From assembly GCA_001797695.1 (NCBI GenBank), contig MGQD01000091.1, forward strand, positions 6,073-21,440: a stretch of 15,368 bases of DNA, in the 5' to 3' direction. Shown in pieces: positions 13,584-15,368 of this stretch. Source of the stretch: Deltaproteobacteria bacterium RBG_13_49_15. Lineage in GTDB: Bacteria > Desulfobacterota > Desulfobacteria > Desulfobacterales > UBA2156. The notes under the pieces were generated by a model that was not told the DNA's origin, made no database searches, and was given only the letters and a program-made list of their open reading frames with translations. Positions within the stretch are counted from its first letter, which is position 1. Each line of letters opens with the position of its first letter. The translations under genes and the position numbers were made by a program.

Positions 13584-14315
13584 TCACAGAATCTGGCTTA
13601 GAAAAAGTTTCGTCCGGTCATGGGTTGGATTGGTGAAAAAATGTTCCGGCGTCCCTTCTTCCACGATCGCTCCGGCATCCATAAAAATGACCCGGTCGGC
13701 CACTTCTTTGGCAAACCCCATTTCATGGGTAACCACAACCATGGTCATTCCTTCTTTTGCCAAGGTCTTCATGACGTCCAACACCTCGCCGATCATCTCC
13801 GGGTCGAGAGCGGATGTCGGTTCATCGAACAGCATGATCTTGGGGTCCATGGCCAAGGCCCTGGCGATCGCCACCCGCTGTTGCTGCCCTCCGGAAAGCT
13901 GGTCCGGATAACCGTTCGCTTTATCTTTGATTCCGACTTTTTCCAGCAAGGTCATCGTTTTTTCCATTGCTGCCGCTTTTGATCGTTTCCGGACCACGAC
14001 CTGGGCGAGTGTCACGTTCTGAAGAACCGTTTTGTGGGGGAACAGGTTGAAGGACTGAAAGACCATTCCGACCTCGGCCCGCACTTTATTAATATCGGTC
14101 TTTGGATCCAGAATGTCGATACCGTCAATGTAAATGTTACCGCTGTCGGCGGTTTCGAGGTGGTTTATGCACCGAAGCAGCGTGCTTTTCCCGGACCCGG
14201 ACGGTCCGATGACCACGACCACTTCTCCCTGGTCGATCTTTGCGGTAACATCCACAAGAGCACGGACCGCATGAGGAGTGTAAAACGTTTTAAAAACCTT
14301 TCGGACGTCGATCAC
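13584..14315 (-). CDS. Polar amino acid ABC transporter ATP-binding protein (GlnQ-like)
   Basis: The cytosolic ATPase of an amino-acid import complex. I take GTG 14315 as the start: it shares GTGA with the permease stop, has AAGGAGG 11 bases upstream, and gives 243 residues, the typical size. An ATG at 14393 would add 26 residues that are permease sequence read in another frame. Landmarks: Walker A GPSGSGKST at 37–45, Q-loop VFQSFNLFPH at 85–94, signature LSGGQQQR at 140–147, Walker B IMLFDEP at 160–166, D-loop SALD at 168–171, and switch His197 in VVTHEMGF. The FQSFNLFPHKTVLQNV segment and the short C-terminus, without a regulatory domain, are typical of the polar-amino-acid subfamily (GlnQ, HisP, ArtP). 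Which amino acid is carried cannot be told from the ATPase. Confidence 0.95.
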   Translation of the reverse strand: MIDVRKVFKTFYTPHAVRALVDVTAKIDQGEVVVVIGPSGSGKSTLLRCINHLETADSGNIYIDGIDILDPKTDINKVRAEVGMVFQSFNLFPHKTVLQNVTLAQVVVRKRSKAAAMEKTMTLLEKVGIKDKANGYPDQLSGGQQQRVAIARALAMDPKIMLFDEPTSALDPEMIGEVLDVMKTLAKEGMTMVVVTHEMGFAKEVADRVIFMDAGAIVEEGTPEHFFTNPTHDRTKLFLSQIL

Positions 14316-15322
14316 GTGACCAGGTGCCTCCTTTCCAGGTATTGGAGGAGCATGGACAGGGAAAACGTCAAGAACAGATACAAGAGGGCGCATACAAACC
14401 AGAGTTCAAATGGCTGAAGGCTTGTGGTGACGATTTCCCTTGTCGCTTTGGACAGCTCTCGTATAGCGATGATCCCCAACAACGACGAGTCCTTGATAAG
14501 GCTGATGAATTGGCCTGCCAGCGGGGGAAGGATTCTTCTCAACGCCTGAGGAAGAATGATATGAGTCATGGATTGAACATAGGTCATTCCCAAAGACCTG
14601 GAAGCTTCAGTCTGCCCCCGATGGATCGATTGAATCCCCGCACGGACGATTTCGGCTACATAGGCGCCGGCAAAACAGGCAAGGGCGGCCACTCCGAACC
14701 ATAACGGAGGAATCTGAGGAAACGCCTGTTTGGCCAGAATTGTGTTGATTAGGGTTCCAAGAACAAAATACCAGATGAAGATTTGGACCAGAAGAGGGGA
14801 GCCTCTGATAATTTCAATGTAGGTGATGGCGGTCCATTTCAGCGCCGGATTGTTGGATATCCGGGCAATCCCGGTGAACAGGCCGATGATGATTCCAAAT
14901 ATAATGGCGATAAAGCTGACTTCCAGGGTCAGCCATAGCCCTTCTATGAGAATTCCGACCTTCCATCGGCTGTAAGCGCCCAGAACATCTCCAGGATAAA
15001 TGGCATCGCTCTGGCTGACGCGAATCCCGTTTTTGGGGATGGTGTACGACTCGGATCCGTCCGTTCCATCCACCCGGACGACACCATTTTCACCCTGGAA
15101 GGTGATTTGGACGACTTCCCCTTGAATCGTGGATCGTATCTCGATCTTATCCTTATAGACGAAATATTGGGGTATCCGGTACCAGCGCCAGACATAGTCA
15201 ATTTTAAGGGTGGCATAATAAAGGGCTGAAGAGATCCCGGTAATGACCAGAAAAAAAACCGCAACCCATAAATAGTAGGAAAGGCGATTGACTTTCGGGG
15301 CCGATAAGATGGCGGGTTTCAT
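14312..15322 (-). CDS. Amino acid ABC transporter permease with an extra N-terminal periplasmic domain
   Basis: A 336-residue inner-membrane permease of the HisM/GlnP type. The C-terminal two thirds is the standard unit: transmembrane helices from about 126, the segment EIIRGSPLLVQIFIWYF at 170–186, and the EAA loop that contacts the ATPase (EASRSLGMTYVQSMTHIILP, 239–258) followed by GQFISLIKDSSL. The first part is unusual. A membrane segment at about 17–38 leads into some 85 residues (about 40–122) rich in beta-prone sequence (KIEIRSTIQGEVVQITFQGE, GVVRVDGTDGSESYTIP), before the first core helix. E. coli GlnP and HisM are about 220–240 residues and lack this. The insert probably lies outside the membrane. 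The start has a poor ribosome site, and the solute-binding protein gene is not in the window but may lie just upstream, beyond the right edge. Confidence 0.92.
   Translation of the reverse strand: MKPAILSAPKVNRLSYYLWVAVFFLVITGISSALYYATLKIDYVWRWYRIPQYFVYKDKIEIRSTIQGEVVQITFQGENGVVRVDGTDGSESYTIPKNGIRVSQSDAIYPGDVLGAYSRWKVGILIEGLWLTLEVSFIAIIFGIIIGLFTGIARISNNPALKWTAITYIEIIRGSPLLVQIFIWYFVLGTLINTILAKQAFPQIPPLWFGVAALACFAGAYVAEIVRAGIQSIHRGQTEASRSLGMTYVQSMTHIILPQALRRILPPLAGQFISLIKDSSLLGIIAIRELSKATREIVTTSLQPFELWFVCALLYLFLTFSLSMLLQYLERRHLVT
14313..14333 (-). promoter_or_regulatory. Ribosome binding site and GTG start of the ABC ATPase gene
   Basis: On the - strand AAGGAGG (14327–14333) precedes GTG (14313–14315) by 11 bases, and the GTG overlaps the permease stop TGA (14312–14314). 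This settles the start in favour of the GTG over the longer ATG frame, and implies coupled translation. Confidence 0.7.
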
Positions 15323-15368
15323 GAAAATCCGTACACCCGTATATGAAGAGCCAAAGGGGTCGATTGCT

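Noticed and set aside
14316..14393. 26-residue N-terminal extension of the ABC ATPase from ATG 14393
   Set aside because: It is permease C-terminal sequence in another frame; the GTG overlapping the permease stop with AAGGAGG upstream gives the normal family length.
1..15368. Mobile elements, defence islands, CRISPR arrays, tRNA or rRNA genes
   Set aside because: I looked for transposase or integrase proteins, regular direct repeats and structured RNA genes and found none; the gene content is core chromosomal.

Overview
This is a 15.4 kb piece of bacterial chromosome. It is densely coded, moderate in GC, and made almost entirely of housekeeping genes. Several things suggest a deltaproteobacterium (Desulfobacterota, perhaps a sulfate-reducer lineage): the order rsmB–PASTA protein–rpe, the smc–ftsY pair, an NAD-dependent DNA ligase, a 90-residue HU, and an SPFH/zinc-ribbon protein next to a second zinc-ribbon protein. 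That assignment is an inference from gene content and protein style; there is no rRNA or marker tree here. I see no tRNA, rRNA, CRISPR array, insertion sequence, integrase or attachment site.

Layout. The left half (1–8196) is read on the + strand: the 3' part of rsmB, a membrane-anchored three-PASTA protein, rpe, an SPFH protein with three C-terminal zinc ribbons, a zinc-ribbon protein with an internal duplication, an 83-residue unknown, a nucleoside phosphorylase, ligA and acyP. The right half (8255–15322) is read on the - strand. In transcription order it holds an amino-acid ABC permease and its ATPase, then smc and ftsY, then hup. The two halves converge on one bidirectional hairpin terminator at 8204–8251.

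Tight coupling is common. rsmB/PASTA and permease/ATPase each share a GTGA stop-start. The SPFH gene and its zinc-ribbon neighbour overlap by 14 bases if the GTG start is right. The phosphorylase and ligA overlap by 16 bases, and smc and ftsY are 3 bases apart. Promoter-like elements can be read ahead of hup (a perfect TTGACA) and smc, and weakly ahead of the SPFH gene.

Functionally, RsmB modifies 16S rRNA, Rpe serves the pentose phosphate pathway, LigA seals DNA, Smc and HU organise the chromosome, and FtsY docks ribosomes at the membrane for SRP-dependent insertion. The ABC pair imports a polar amino acid; its binding protein is not in the window. The least understood part is 2398–5086, the SPFH/zinc-ribbon pair plus the small protein. 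The pair recalls the YdjI/YdjG partners of PspA in Bacillus, but no pspA gene is present. The second protein carries a cysteine/tryptophan module repeated with exactly the same spacing. I regard that as the most interesting signal in an otherwise ordinary window.
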